64,000 bases of DNA from Paenibacillus endoradicis (GTDB lineage: Bacteria > Bacillota > Bacilli > Paenibacillales > Paenibacillaceae): contig NZ_JANQBB010000004.1 in the NCBI RefSeq assembly GCF_024721975.1, positions 186,001 through 250,000 of the forward strand, in the 5' to 3' direction. Below, in pieces: positions 53,720-62,457 of this stretch. The position numbers were made by a program, and so were the translations under genes. Under the pieces are notes generated by a model, which saw only the letters and a program-made list of their open reading frames with translations, was not told the DNA's origin and made no database searches. Within the stretch, counting starts at the first letter, position 1. Each line of letters opens with the position of its first letter.

Positions 53720-54589
53720 TTAGCGTAACTCTTCAGCTTTTATGTGAATAATGGACGTATGAGATTGATTAGCTTCAAGGTATTGGATACCTTCGCCAAC
53801 ATTCATACCATCTACAGGTGCCATCCAAGGTTCAATGCAGACGAAAGGTTTTCCTTGTAATGCCCACAGTACAACATACTGATAAATATCATCTGAAGTC
53901 ATCGAGATTTTGAGTTGTCTAGTACGATCAATCATCTCGCAGACATTAGATTGTAATTCATTATGAATTGTATTAGATTCTAATTGATTAAAGTTGAATT
54001 TATTTTGTGAAAAGCTATTTGGAATTAACTCATCGACATGAGTAGATGGAATGTTTAACTCTAGGTTGTCTTTGTCATCAACGTAGAAATAAGGATGATA
54101 ACCCAAATAGAAAGGCATCACTTTATTGTCATGGTTATGAACGGTAGCTTGTACACTTAAGCCGTCAGTAGTAAGTGTATATTTCATAATTAGACTAAAG
54201 TGAAAGGGATATCTTACATAGGTTTCTTCATTATGTACCATTTCAAGTGTAATCGAAGCACTGTTCTCATCAGCATGAATATCAATGACGTTACCTGCAA
54301 GATTACGAGCAAATCCGTGCTGCTTTAGCTGATATGCAGTATCGTTATAATGATATGTTTCGTCAACTAAGTAACTGCTAATTGGAAATAATATTGGATT
54401 TCCACCACGTACATTTTCAGAAGGATTGTCTAATGTTTCTTGCTCCAAATAAAAAATTGTTTGATTATTATGTACATACTTACTAATAATAGATCCTCTT
54501 TCAGGGACCACTTCAATATACGTCTCGTTAGTCGTATTTTCTAAAACATACGTTTCAAATTGGTCTTGCTTCTTCAAGTAATTGAACAT
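53720..54589 (-). CDS. Aldose 1-epimerase family protein
   Basis: 289 residues of the galactose mutarotase-like fold: VVPERGSIISKYVHN, GGNPILFPISSYL with KQHGFARN, and LGYHPYFYVDD contain the catalytic His and Glu/Asp positions of this family; CIEPWMAPVDGMN is the C-terminal acidic motif. It interconverts anomers of an aldose or hexose-6-phosphate. ATG start, AGGAG 6 nt upstream. It is independent of its neighbours. Confidence 0.88.
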   Translation of the reverse strand: MFNYLKKQDQFETYVLENTTNETYIEVVPERGSIISKYVHNNQTIFYLEQETLDNPSENVRGGNPILFPISSYLVDETYHYNDTAYQLKQHGFARNLAGNVIDIHADENSASITLEMVHNEETYVRYPFHFSLIMKYTLTTDGLSVQATVHNHDNKVMPFYLGYHPYFYVDDKDNLELNIPSTHVDELIPNSFSQNKFNFNQLESNTIHNELQSNVCEMIDRTRQLKISMTSDDIYQYVVLWALQGKPFVCIEPWMAPVDGMNVGEGIQYLEANQSHTSIIHIKAEELR

Positions 54590-54731
54590 AATAATCTCCT
54601 AACTCGATCTTGGATTTGTCATTGATTTCAAAGCATTGAATCGTACACAAGAATCATTGATTGCTGGAAGTGATATACAACATAGTATTGTGTTAATAGT
54701 ACCCAATTTAACTTGAGCAATCAATACACTA

Positions 54732-54766
54732 ATAAAGCATCTCCTAATGTCTAGGAGATGCTTTAT
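54732..54766 (-). terminator. Terminator after the bceAB-like operon
   Basis: Arms ATAAAGCATCTCCT (54732-54745) and AGGAGATGCTTTAT (54753-54766), 14 bp, directly beyond the permease stop codon on the minus strand. Confidence 0.85.
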
Positions 54767-54767
54767 G

Positions 54768-56645
54768 TTACTGATTCACAATTCTGTTATACGAACTAAC
54801 GGTTAACACGTAATATACGATGTAGATTACACCATACGCCGTTATAGCTAAAACAAACGAATTAATATTTTGACTTAAACTCATATTATATTGTAGAACA
54901 AGGGAGAACGTTAGCATGCCTGCATTTAAGATTCCGATAAGTAAAGGAAGTATAAATACAAATAATGTTTGTTTCGATATCGTCATTCGAATTTCTTTTC
55001 TGCTTACGCCAATTTTTCGCAAAATCTCATAACGATTTCTATCTGAATGTGCTTCAGTTAGCTGTTTGAAGTATAGGACACTTCCTGTTGCAGCTAGTAG
55101 TACTAACGCTAACGAGCTGACAACAAATATTTTCATGCCTGATAATGCTTGAAATAATTTATATCTATCATAAAATGTACGAATCTGAGTATCGTTCTCA
55201 CCCAGTTTCATTAAGTTCTCAGATGTTTCTTTTGTTGTTTTTTCATTTTCTACTTTATAAGCTTTATAGGTGATCGGACTTACTTGTTCAGTAATACTGT
55301 GAAACATCGTATCATCAACTACAAGATATAAAAGTTCAGATCCAGATGTTAGAGTTATCCCTTTTTTCTCTAGACTATTGAGCGTAAATGTATGTTCCCC
55401 TTGCGGCAATTGAACATTCAATTTTTTGCTAGCAAATTCAGCAACTGGTTCATTGATGTAATATTTAAATGCAATGGATTGGTCGCCAGATAATTCGGGA
55501 ATATCACCTAGATCTAACACGGTTTTCATATTATGAAAGGTTTGTTCAGAGATCAGGTTAACTATAAGATCATTGTTGTCTTGGAATGGTGCTGAAGTAT
55601 TTCCTTTCACTTGAATAACCGGAATATCTAGTTGGTCTGTTATCGGATGAGCTTTATCCCCCGAAATAATCCGATGAACATGAGTGTCGAATGCGTCGTC
55701 TTGCGAAAGATGAATATAGCTAAAGGGGGCCGCTTGATGAGCCTCCTTTTCAGTAGTAGAGAATTCAGAAAATGCTGCTTGAAGGTAAGGTAGTGCTACA
55801 GTCATTAGTAATGCAATGAGTGTTAGCATAAGAGTGTTCCCTTTCACTCGGTACAACAAGTGAGAAGTTCCAATGATATTGATTCCTTTATAATATTTCG
55901 CTTTATTCTTTTGTGCACGTGTAAGTAAGTACACAGTCAAAGAGCGAAAGAGTAAATACGTTCCAATAATAATTAGAGGCATAGAAAGCATAGCCATCGA
56001 GTTGAACATAAGCCAATAGCTACTTGCGAGTAAAATAATTGAAATAGTTGCTGAAACTAGTGAAGCTCTCGGCACTTTCTCTCCTTTATGGTCAGCATGG
56101 AATAACTCAATTAATTTGAAACGATAAATTAATAGATACGACTGAAGTGACGTGAATAGAGTAATGACGGCAAACACAATAGTTGTAGTTGTTATTGCTT
56201 CTAATGGAATGCTGAAATTCACAACGACTGGAGCACCTAGTAGCTTAAGGAGTAGCAGGATAGACAATCTGGATAGAAGCACGCCTAATATAAGACCAGA
56301 TAGTAAAGTAATAACCCCGATCATAATATTTTCAAAAAACAGCATTCGTGCAATTAGTTTTTTTCGTACGCCAAGAAGAGAATATAGCGCAACTTCTTTT
56401 TTACGTTTTTTTGCGAAGAATGCATTTGAATATCCGATAAATATGATTAAGAAGGCTATTAGCATATAGGATGTCTGTGACATCGAACTATCCATTTGTG
56501 GAACAGCATCTGTAATTTCTGGTGTGTATAGTAATGAATTAAATGTATAGAAGATGACTACACTGATCACCATCGAGAAAAAATACAGAAGGTAGTTTTT
56601 CATGTTTCCGGTAATATTTTTTTTCGCTAAATTAAATAACGTCAC
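54768..56645 (-). CDS. Bce-type ABC transporter permease (BceB-like)
   Basis: 625 residues, about ten membrane segments, with a large extracellular domain (about 300-510) between segments seven and eight, which is the defining feature of BceB proteins and the place where bacitracin-like peptides are recognised. It opens FNLAKKNITGNMKNYLLYFF, a typical BceB start, and has two FtsX-like halves. GTG start with GGAGGTG upstream; it overlaps the ATPase gene by 14 nt. It should both remove a cell-wall-targeting antibiotic from its lipid target and activate the neighbouring kinase, as known for this family. Confidence 0.92.
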   Translation of the reverse strand: MTLFNLAKKNITGNMKNYLLYFFSMVISVVIFYTFNSLLYTPEITDAVPQMDSSMSQTSYMLIAFLIIFIGYSNAFFAKKRKKEVALYSLLGVRKKLIARMLFFENIMIGVITLLSGLILGVLLSRLSILLLLKLLGAPVVVNFSIPLEAITTTTIVFAVITLFTSLQSYLLIYRFKLIELFHADHKGEKVPRASLVSATISIILLASSYWLMFNSMAMLSMPLIIIGTYLLFRSLTVYLLTRAQKNKAKYYKGINIIGTSHLLYRVKGNTLMLTLIALLMTVALPYLQAAFSEFSTTEKEAHQAAPFSYIHLSQDDAFDTHVHRIISGDKAHPITDQLDIPVIQVKGNTSAPFQDNNDLIVNLISEQTFHNMKTVLDLGDIPELSGDQSIAFKYYINEPVAEFASKKLNVQLPQGEHTFTLNSLEKKGITLTSGSELLYLVVDDTMFHSITEQVSPITYKAYKVENEKTTKETSENLMKLGENDTQIRTFYDRYKLFQALSGMKIFVVSSLALVLLAATGSVLYFKQLTEAHSDRNRYEILRKIGVSRKEIRMTISKQTLFVFILPLLIGILNAGMLTFSLVLQYNMSLSQNINSFVLAITAYGVIYIVYYVLTVSSYNRIVNQ

Positions 56646-57399
56646 TTACACCACCTCCAAGAACGGACAATACATCTAATATTTTTTTGAAAAATTGTTT
56701 GCGTGAATCTTCACCTTTTACTAATTCGGTGAACAGGGCACCATCTTTAATAAAGAGCACACGGGTACAATAGCTAGCTGCAAATGCATCATGTGTAACC
56801 ATTAATATCGTTGCTTTATCTGTCTTACTGAGGTCTTGTAAACTTTCTAATAAGTCTGTCGCAGATTTGGAATCTAATGCACCAGTTGGCTCGTCCGCTA
56901 ATATTAAGCTTGGCTGGGAAATGATTGCACGCGAAGCAGCGGTCCGTTGTTTCTGACCACCAGAAATTTGATACGGGTATTTATTGAGAATAGCGCTAAT
57001 CCCAAATCGCTCAGAAATTTCATCAACTCGTTGCTCTATTTCTTGAACATTCATTTTTGCTAATGCTAATGGCAACAAGATGTTATCCTTTACAGTTAAC
57101 GTATCTAATAAGTTGTAATCTTGAAAAATAAAACCTAATTTATCACGACGGAAATTCGATAGTTGTTTTTCATTCATATTGAGAATGCTAATCCCATCAA
57201 TTAATATTTCTCCCGATGATGGTTGATCTATCGTAGCTAAAATATTCAGTAGTGTGGATTTACCAGCACCTGAAGGTCCCATAATTCCAATATACTCACC
57301 CTTATGAATCGTGAATTCAATATCAGTGAGTGCGGTAAATGTATTTCCTCGCGATCCATATACTTTGTTAATTTGTTTGGCTTCGACTACTGTTCTCAT
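56632..57399 (-). CDS. Bce-type ABC transporter ATPase (BceA-like)
   Basis: 255 residues. Walker A GPSGAGKSTLL, Q-loop GFIFQDYNLLDT, signature SGGQKQRTAASRA, Walker B LILADEPTGALDSKS and switch His (VTHD) are all present. It powers the BceB-like permease. ATG start with GGAGGAAT upstream. The promoter region upstream carries three TGTAAG repeats abutting a TTGCAT/TATAAA promoter, so the operon is probably switched on by the BceR-like regulator encoded divergently. Confidence 0.94.
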   Translation of the reverse strand: MRTVVEAKQINKVYGSRGNTFTALTDIEFTIHKGEYIGIMGPSGAGKSTLLNILATIDQPSSGEILIDGISILNMNEKQLSNFRRDKLGFIFQDYNLLDTLTVKDNILLPLALAKMNVQEIEQRVDEISERFGISAILNKYPYQISGGQKQRTAASRAIISQPSLILADEPTGALDSKSATDLLESLQDLSKTDKATILMVTHDAFAASYCTRVLFIKDGALFTELVKGEDSRKQFFKKILDVLSVLGGGVSDVI

Positions 57400-57432
57400 A
57401 TATAATTCCTCCGCAGAAAAAGTTTATTTGTC

Positions 57433-57499
57433 TTTATAGGATTTATTCTAATCGATGCAATCTTACAATGGTCTTACAGTTGCTTAAGCTAACCTTACA
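57433..57499 (-). promoter_or_regulatory. bceAB-like promoter with TGTAAG repeats (candidate BceR sites)
   Basis: On the minus strand, TTGCAT (57460-57455) and TATAAA (57438-57433) are 16 nt apart, a reasonable -35/-10 pair. TGTAAG occurs immediately upstream at 57462-57467, 57473-57478 and 57494-57499: spacings of 11 and 21 nt, about one and two helical turns. This fits tandem binding by an OmpR-type regulator. The gene-free stretch 57400-57757 otherwise holds A+T-rich sequence and the unassigned promoter of the regulator gene. Confidence 0.6.
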
Positions 57500-57757
57500 T
57501 TAACACTACGTATAATTTATGTAGCTCTGTATTGCACTTGTAGCTCTTTATTGCAATTGTTACATTACTCGGCTACTTCTAAAATAGCCTTACTTCGAGT
57601 ATTGACCTTTGTTCATGTTTATAACGATTGACTATAATATCTTCTGTACTATTTATGAACTACAATGTGATAAGTATAGTAACGCGATATAAAGAGAATT
57701 TACATATCAAGCAAAGTGTATATAATCGGATAGTTATTGGAAGGAAATAATGAAAAC

Positions 57758-58432
57758 ATGAAAATTATGATTGTAGAAGATGAACAAACGATTAGAGATA
57801 TGGTCGGAGAAATAATTGGAAAATGGGGATTTCATATTGTGAAGGTAGAAGATTTTAATGAGGTATTACAACTATTTCTACAAGAAAATCCACACTTAGT
57901 ATTATTGGATATAAATCTGCCTGCTTACGATGGGTTTTATTGGTGCCAAAAAATAAGAGAGACATCGAAAGCTCCGATTATATTTCTGTCATCTCGGGAC
58001 ACACCGTTGGATATGATTATGGCAATGAATATGGGCGGGGATGATTTTATTAATAAACCTTTCCATACTGATGTTCTTATGGCAAAGATTAATGCGCTTC
58101 TTCGCAGGACGTATGCGTATATAGAAAATATGGAATTCAATGTCGTAGAGCATGACGGAATTGTGCTCAATCTTAATAGTTACGATCTTTCGAACAAGCA
58201 TCAAAAGGTTGAACTAACTAAAACCGAATTTATTATTTTGAAGCTTCTCATGCAAAGTAAAGGAACGGTCGTTAGTCGAAGAGACATTATTCGTAGCCTA
58301 TGGGCAGACGAAAGATTTGTAGATGAAAATGCATTATCAGTAAATATGACTCGTATCCGCAAAAAAATAGCTGATCTTGGCAAGGGTGACTTCATTACTA
58401 CGAAGAAAGGGTACGGGTACATCATATTATGA
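57758..58432 (+). CDS. Bce-type OmpR-family response regulator (BceR-like)
   Basis: 224 residues. Receiver with VEDEQ, phosphoacceptor Asp51 (LLDINLPAYDGFYWC) and Lys in INKPFHTD; the winged helix ends with NALSVNMTRIRKKI and TKKGYGY. The PAYDGFYWCQKIR segment is typical of the BceR/VirR group. ATG 57758 is chosen: AAGGA is upstream; the longer frame (TTG 57737) covers that site. It overlaps the kinase gene by 4 nt (ATGA) and is divergent from bceAB-like genes. Confidence 0.93.
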   Translation: MKIMIVEDEQTIRDMVGEIIGKWGFHIVKVEDFNEVLQLFLQENPHLVLLDINLPAYDGFYWCQKIRETSKAPIIFLSSRDTPLDMIMAMNMGGDDFINKPFHTDVLMAKINALLRRTYAYIENMEFNVVEHDGIVLNLNSYDLSNKHQKVELTKTEFIILKLLMQSKGTVVSRRDIIRSLWADERFVDENALSVNMTRIRKKIADLGKGDFITTKKGYGYIIL

Positions 58433-59454
58433 GCTTGTTGCAATATATTAAAGACAAACGATTTTTTTTGCTGCTGTACATCATATTAATGCTTTTTGTC
58501 TCATTAATGATGATGATTAACGATAGTTGGATTGAAGCAGCTCCAAACCTACTATATACTCATCTGGTTGGATTGTTTCTGGTCAGTTTATATATTACGA
58601 TCGGATATTATTACCGCAGGTCTTTCTATCTGGAGCTATATGAATTAACTGAAACTAAGAAGGAAGATTTTTTTGCAGCAATACCTAAAGCTCAAAATAA
58701 TGAACAAGCGTTATATATTAATTTAATAAAAATATTGGATGATAACTACAGTAAACAGCTGCGAGAATTAATGGTTGAAAGGCAGGATCATCAAGATTTT
58801 ATTATGTCTTGGATTCATGAGGTAAAACTTCCGATTGCCGCAAGCAGTTTGCTAATGGAGAACAGTAGAGGGAAATCAGTAGGGTTTTTAGTCGATAAAT
58901 TTGAAGATGAGCTTAACAAAATTGATAATTACGTGGAACAAGCGCTGTACTATTCACGGATTGATTCTTTTTCGAAAGATTATTTCATTACAGATATTTC
59001 GTTGGATCAAATCGTAAAAAATAGTGTGAAAAAATATGCTAAACTTTTTATTACGAAACGGATTCGTTTTCAAATGGATGAGATACGACAGTTTGTACAG
59101 AGTGATAGTAAATGGCTTGCTTTTATTGTAGATCAGATTACGGCAAATGCTTTGAAATATACATATGAAGAAGGAGAAATATCTTTTGTTTTTGAGGAAG
59201 ATCGTTCGGAGAAACGATTACTCATTCAAGATACTGGTATTGGAATTAAACAAGGTGATTTACATCGTGTATTTGAAAAGGGGTTCACTGGTTCTAATGG
59301 GAGAATCCATATGAAATCTACCGGTATGGGGCTCTATCTTGCAAGGCAAATGGCGTTGAAATTAGGACATGAACTTTCTATTCAATCTGAAGAAGGAATC
59401 AATACTAGGGTAACTATACATTTTCCGAAAATGAGAACTTACTATCAGTTTTAA
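58429..59454 (+). CDS. Bce-type intramembrane-sensing histidine kinase (BceS-like)
   Basis: 341 residues. Two N-terminal membrane segments (about 12-31 and 42-62) with only a short extracellular loop, so it has no sensing domain of its own; the transporter supplies the signal. Phosphoacceptor motif SWIHEVKLP (His130), the hallmark of BceS kinases, and a HATPase domain with DTGIGIKQ and GMGLYLARQ. It should phosphorylate the adjacent BceR-like regulator when the BceAB-like transporter meets its peptide antibiotic. Confidence 0.93.
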   Translation: MSLLQYIKDKRFFLLLYIILMLFVSLMMMINDSWIEAAPNLLYTHLVGLFLVSLYITIGYYYRRSFYLELYELTETKKEDFFAAIPKAQNNEQALYINLIKILDDNYSKQLRELMVERQDHQDFIMSWIHEVKLPIAASSLLMENSRGKSVGFLVDKFEDELNKIDNYVEQALYYSRIDSFSKDYFITDISLDQIVKNSVKKYAKLFITKRIRFQMDEIRQFVQSDSKWLAFIVDQITANALKYTYEEGEISFVFEEDRSEKRLLIQDTGIGIKQGDLHRVFEKGFTGSNGRIHMKSTGMGLYLARQMALKLGHELSIQSEEGINTRVTIHFPKMRTYYQF

Positions 59455-59488
59455 TTAGTATTTAAGAAAAATAGGGGAGATCTCATTA

Positions 59489-59824
59489 ATGAAACCATTT
59501 ACTAGCAAAGTCGTTGAGATTATAAAAAGTATTCCAGCAGGTTATGTGATGACTTATGGGCAGGTTGCGGAGCTAGCAGGAAGTGCAAGAGGCGCGAGAC
59601 AAGTAGTAAGAATTCTTCATTCGATGAGCCGATTATATGAACTACCTTGGCATAGAATTGTTAATGCTAAAGGAGAAATTGCAATTAAAGATGATGAGTC
59701 TCGATTCCAGCAAATGGTCAATCTACATGATGAAGGTGTTATCACAGATGAAAAGGGCTTAATTGATCTGGAGAAATACCGATATCGACCAACTCATGAG
59801 AGCTTTATTATGAACGAAGAATAG
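59489..59824 (+). CDS. Alkyltransferase-like protein (ATL), Cys-to-Trp MGMT homologue
   Basis: 111 residues of the O6-alkylguanine transferase DNA-binding domain: KSIPAGYVMTYGQVAELAG with recognition helix and GSARGARQVVRIL including the arginine finger (Arg37). The active-site PCHR of MGMT is LPWHRIV here, with Trp54 where the alkyl-accepting Cys would be. Such ATL proteins bind O6-alkylguanine, flip it and hand the lesion to nucleotide excision repair (known for Atl1 and TTHA1564). ATG start, AGGGGAG upstream. The following SRPBCC gene is 21 nt away. Confidence 0.93.
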   Translation: MKPFTSKVVEIIKSIPAGYVMTYGQVAELAGSARGARQVVRILHSMSRLYELPWHRIVNAKGEIAIKDDESRFQQMVNLHDEGVITDEKGLIDLEKYRYRPTHESFIMNEE

Positions 59825-59845
59825 ATACAGGAGGTGGAAACGAGA

Positions 59846-60304
59846 TTGAAGCAATGGACAAGAGAGATTGAAATAAATAGACCAATTGAACATGTCTGGT
59901 CTTATCTAAATGGATCTTTAGAACAAATGCATAAGATTATGCCACAAGTTGTAGAAAATAAACCAATCAAATTGACTGACGAAGTTGTGGGTAGCGTGTA
60001 TCGTCAGAAATATAAAGAAGGTAAGCGAATCGAGGAATATGATGTACATACATTGGAATATGTTAATCATCCCAACGATAAGAAATTAAAAATTGGATTT
60101 ACATTAGCTAATATGTTTGAGATTACAGCTCGATATGAGTTGCGTCGAGTTAATGATCAGAAAACAGTGCTTACATATACTGCTACCAATAAAGCGTTAA
60201 AGTGGTTTGTGAAGCTATTTATGATATTTGCAACGGAGAAAGTCGTTGTTAAGTTTTTGGAGACAGTGAAAAAAGTTGCCGAATCTGAGTATCAACAAGA
60301 TTGA
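59846..60304 (+). CDS. SRPBCC-superfamily protein
   Basis: 152 residues. EIEINRPIEHVWSYLNG is the usual start of the START/Bet v1-like SRPBCC fold, with alternating strands and a long C-terminal helix (LFMIFATEKVVVKFLETVKK). These proteins bind hydrophobic ligands; its ligand and role are unknown. TTG 59846 is chosen; the GTG at 59834 lies inside the AGGAGG. Spacing from AGGAGG is a little long (11 nt). Probably cotranscribed with the ATL gene; a strong terminator follows. Confidence 0.75.
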   Translation: MKQWTREIEINRPIEHVWSYLNGSLEQMHKIMPQVVENKPIKLTDEVVGSVYRQKYKEGKRIEEYDVHTLEYVNHPNDKKLKIGFTLANMFEITARYELRRVNDQKTVLTYTATNKALKWFVKLFMIFATEKVVVKFLETVKKVAESEYQQD

Positions 60305-60340
60305 AATTGAGCGTGATTAATACAGTTTCACCGATGTATC

Positions 60341-60376
60341 TAAAAAGACGAAGCCAGTTCAGGCTTCGTCTTTTTA
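60341..60376 (+). terminator. Terminator after the SRPBCC gene
   Basis: Arms TAAAAAGACGAAGCC (60341-60355) and GGCTTCGTCTTTTTA (60362-60376), 15 bp perfect stem with a 6-nt loop and built-in T-run. Confidence 0.9.
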
Positions 60377-60507
60377 GAATGGTCTCAGCTTGTTCTACAT
60401 TGGTATGAATAACTTCACTCCCTTGCCATCTAGTTGACACATTACTCATATATAGTATTCAAGTATTAAGATCGAATAACTATTATATGAAGACAGGAGT
60501 AGAATTC

Positions 60508-62457
60508 ATGTTTGAAATAAAAAATGTATCAAGGCTATTCGGGAAAGAGTATGCATTGAAAAACATATCTGTTGAAATAAAGGGTGGACTTAACTTTATT
60601 ATTGGGGCATCAGGAAGTGGGAAGTCGACACTCCTCAAAATTTTATCTGGTTTGGATCAAGATTTTACAGGGGAAGCTTATTACAATAAGCAAAATCTTA
60701 AAACATTGAGTGCAGCAGAAAAAAGTGAGTTCCATAACCAGAAAATCGGGATTGTATGGCAAGAATTTAATTTAATTGAGGAATTAACCGTATTTGAGAA
60801 CATTAAAATGCCTCATTACTTGAATGAAACAATTTCAGATGAGCTAATAAAGAAAACGATGAAGCAGTTGAAAATTGATGATCTTGCAAGGCAGAAGGTG
60901 AGCCGCCTATCTGGGGGGCAAAAGCAGCGGGTTGCGATCGCTAGAGAGCTAGTAAAAAATCCCGAAGTTATTATTGCAGATGAACCAACAGCTGCTCTTG
61001 ATCCGAAGTCTGCGAGCATTATTGTCAATATCTTAAAGCATATTTCCAAAACAAGAACGGTCATTATTGTAACCCATGACAGCTCAATGCTCGATAATAG
61101 TAGCAGTATTATTGAATTGGATAAAGGTGAAATTGTATTTCATGAAATTAAGGAACATAGTAAGTCGGGGATATCGCCAGTAACAGTCCAACCAGCATTG
61201 TTATGGAAACGAGCAATGTCTATATCAATGACGAATGTAAGAAATAAGCTAGGAAGATATGCCGTGCTGGTACTTGCTATACTTGTATCTACAAGTCTTC
61301 TACTTATGAATACATCTGGTAGCATTCAAAATACGAGTGAAAGCAGTTTTGACGAGTTATATGCTTCGATGGGTGAGGGACTACTCGATATTAGTATTGC
61401 TGCTAGTTTTATGAGTGCAGCAGGTAGCTCGAGTGGAGAAGAAGAGGAGACAAAGCCGAATGTCAATGTGACTCAAGATATAGCTGGACTTTACGATAAA
61501 TATTTGCAAGATGAACGTGTAGAACATGTTGTCTTTGCTCAAGCAGTAGGAAATATTAAGTTAGTCGTTGATGGGGAAGAACATCAGATTGAAACATCAA
61601 ACAATGTTCCTGTTATGAAGAAATTGTTAGCAGGAAAAATGCCTATGGGTAATGGCAATGAAGTCGTTGTATCCGGTAGCTTGGCAGAGTTGCTAGGTAC
61701 TACGAATAAAGAGCTTATTGGTAAAACGATAGATGTTAGCGGTACTGTATTCAATTGGGATACAGGAGAACCTATTGAGATGCCTGTAAGCACGACTGTT
61801 ACAATTGTTGGTATAGCAGATACGACGGCAGTCTATGAAATGAACGGTGAAATTATAACGTTTCCGGTTAATGATTCTTTCTTCTTCAGCAAATCAGCTG
61901 TTATAGAGTTACGTACAAAGGCAGAAATGAAGGCAAAAACCTCTAACTTCTCTATAAGAGCAAAAAGTGCGAAAGATTTGATCTCATTGAAGGACGAGCT
62001 GTTAGCGATGGGTATTGTACCGATGGGGCAGTTTGAACTTGTTGAAGATATGGTTCGCCTTAATGATCAAGCCAAGGAACAATCAGGATCAGCTGTTATT
62101 GTAATTAGTATTTTTGCTCTCATTGTTACAATAGCTACTGCATTCATGACGGCAGTTATGCGTAAAAAGGAATATGCTATTTATAAAGTTAATGGATACA
62201 GCAATGGTCATTTGTCTAAAGTTTCTTTTGTTGAATCTTTATTGGTTGGAGTGGCAGCTATAGCGTTATTTATAGTGACATCCCCGCTCATTAATATAGC
62301 CATGAAGTCATTTGCGGATGCTTCTATTATGAATATCCAATCATTCTCGGTAGCTAGTGGGTTGATCGTTGTACTAAGCATTTTATGTGGACTGATCGCT
62401 TCAATTGTTGTGATTACTGTAAATGTGCTTAATAGTTTGAAATCAGGTGATAGATAA
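60508..62457 (+). CDS. MacB-like ABC exporter, fused ATPase and FtsX permease, first copy
   Basis: 649 residues. N-terminal ATPase (1-215): Walker A GASGSGKSTLL, LSGGQKQRVAIAR, IIADEPTAALDPKS and VTHD. Then one membrane segment (about 245-265), an extracellular region (about 270-525) and three C-terminal segments with FtsX character. This MacB-type layout, in a Gram-positive, suggests a mechanotransmission pump acting on peptides or lipids. ATG 60508 chosen: CAGGAG is 8 nt upstream; ATG 60487 would precede it. The stop overlaps the next gene's start (TAATG), so both subunits are co-translated and probably form a heterodimer. Confidence 0.9.
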   Translation: MFEIKNVSRLFGKEYALKNISVEIKGGLNFIIGASGSGKSTLLKILSGLDQDFTGEAYYNKQNLKTLSAAEKSEFHNQKIGIVWQEFNLIEELTVFENIKMPHYLNETISDELIKKTMKQLKIDDLARQKVSRLSGGQKQRVAIARELVKNPEVIIADEPTAALDPKSASIIVNILKHISKTRTVIIVTHDSSMLDNSSSIIELDKGEIVFHEIKEHSKSGISPVTVQPALLWKRAMSISMTNVRNKLGRYAVLVLAILVSTSLLLMNTSGSIQNTSESSFDELYASMGEGLLDISIAASFMSAAGSSSGEEEETKPNVNVTQDIAGLYDKYLQDERVEHVVFAQAVGNIKLVVDGEEHQIETSNNVPVMKKLLAGKMPMGNGNEVVVSGSLAELLGTTNKELIGKTIDVSGTVFNWDTGEPIEMPVSTTVTIVGIADTTAVYEMNGEIITFPVNDSFFFSKSAVIELRTKAEMKAKTSNFSIRAKSAKDLISLKDELLAMGIVPMGQFELVEDMVRLNDQAKEQSGSAVIVISIFALIVTIATAFMTAVMRKKEYAIYKVNGYSNGHLSKVSFVESLLVGVAAIALFIVTSPLINIAMKSFADASIMNIQSFSVASGLIVVLSILCGLIASIVVITVNVLNSLKSGDR

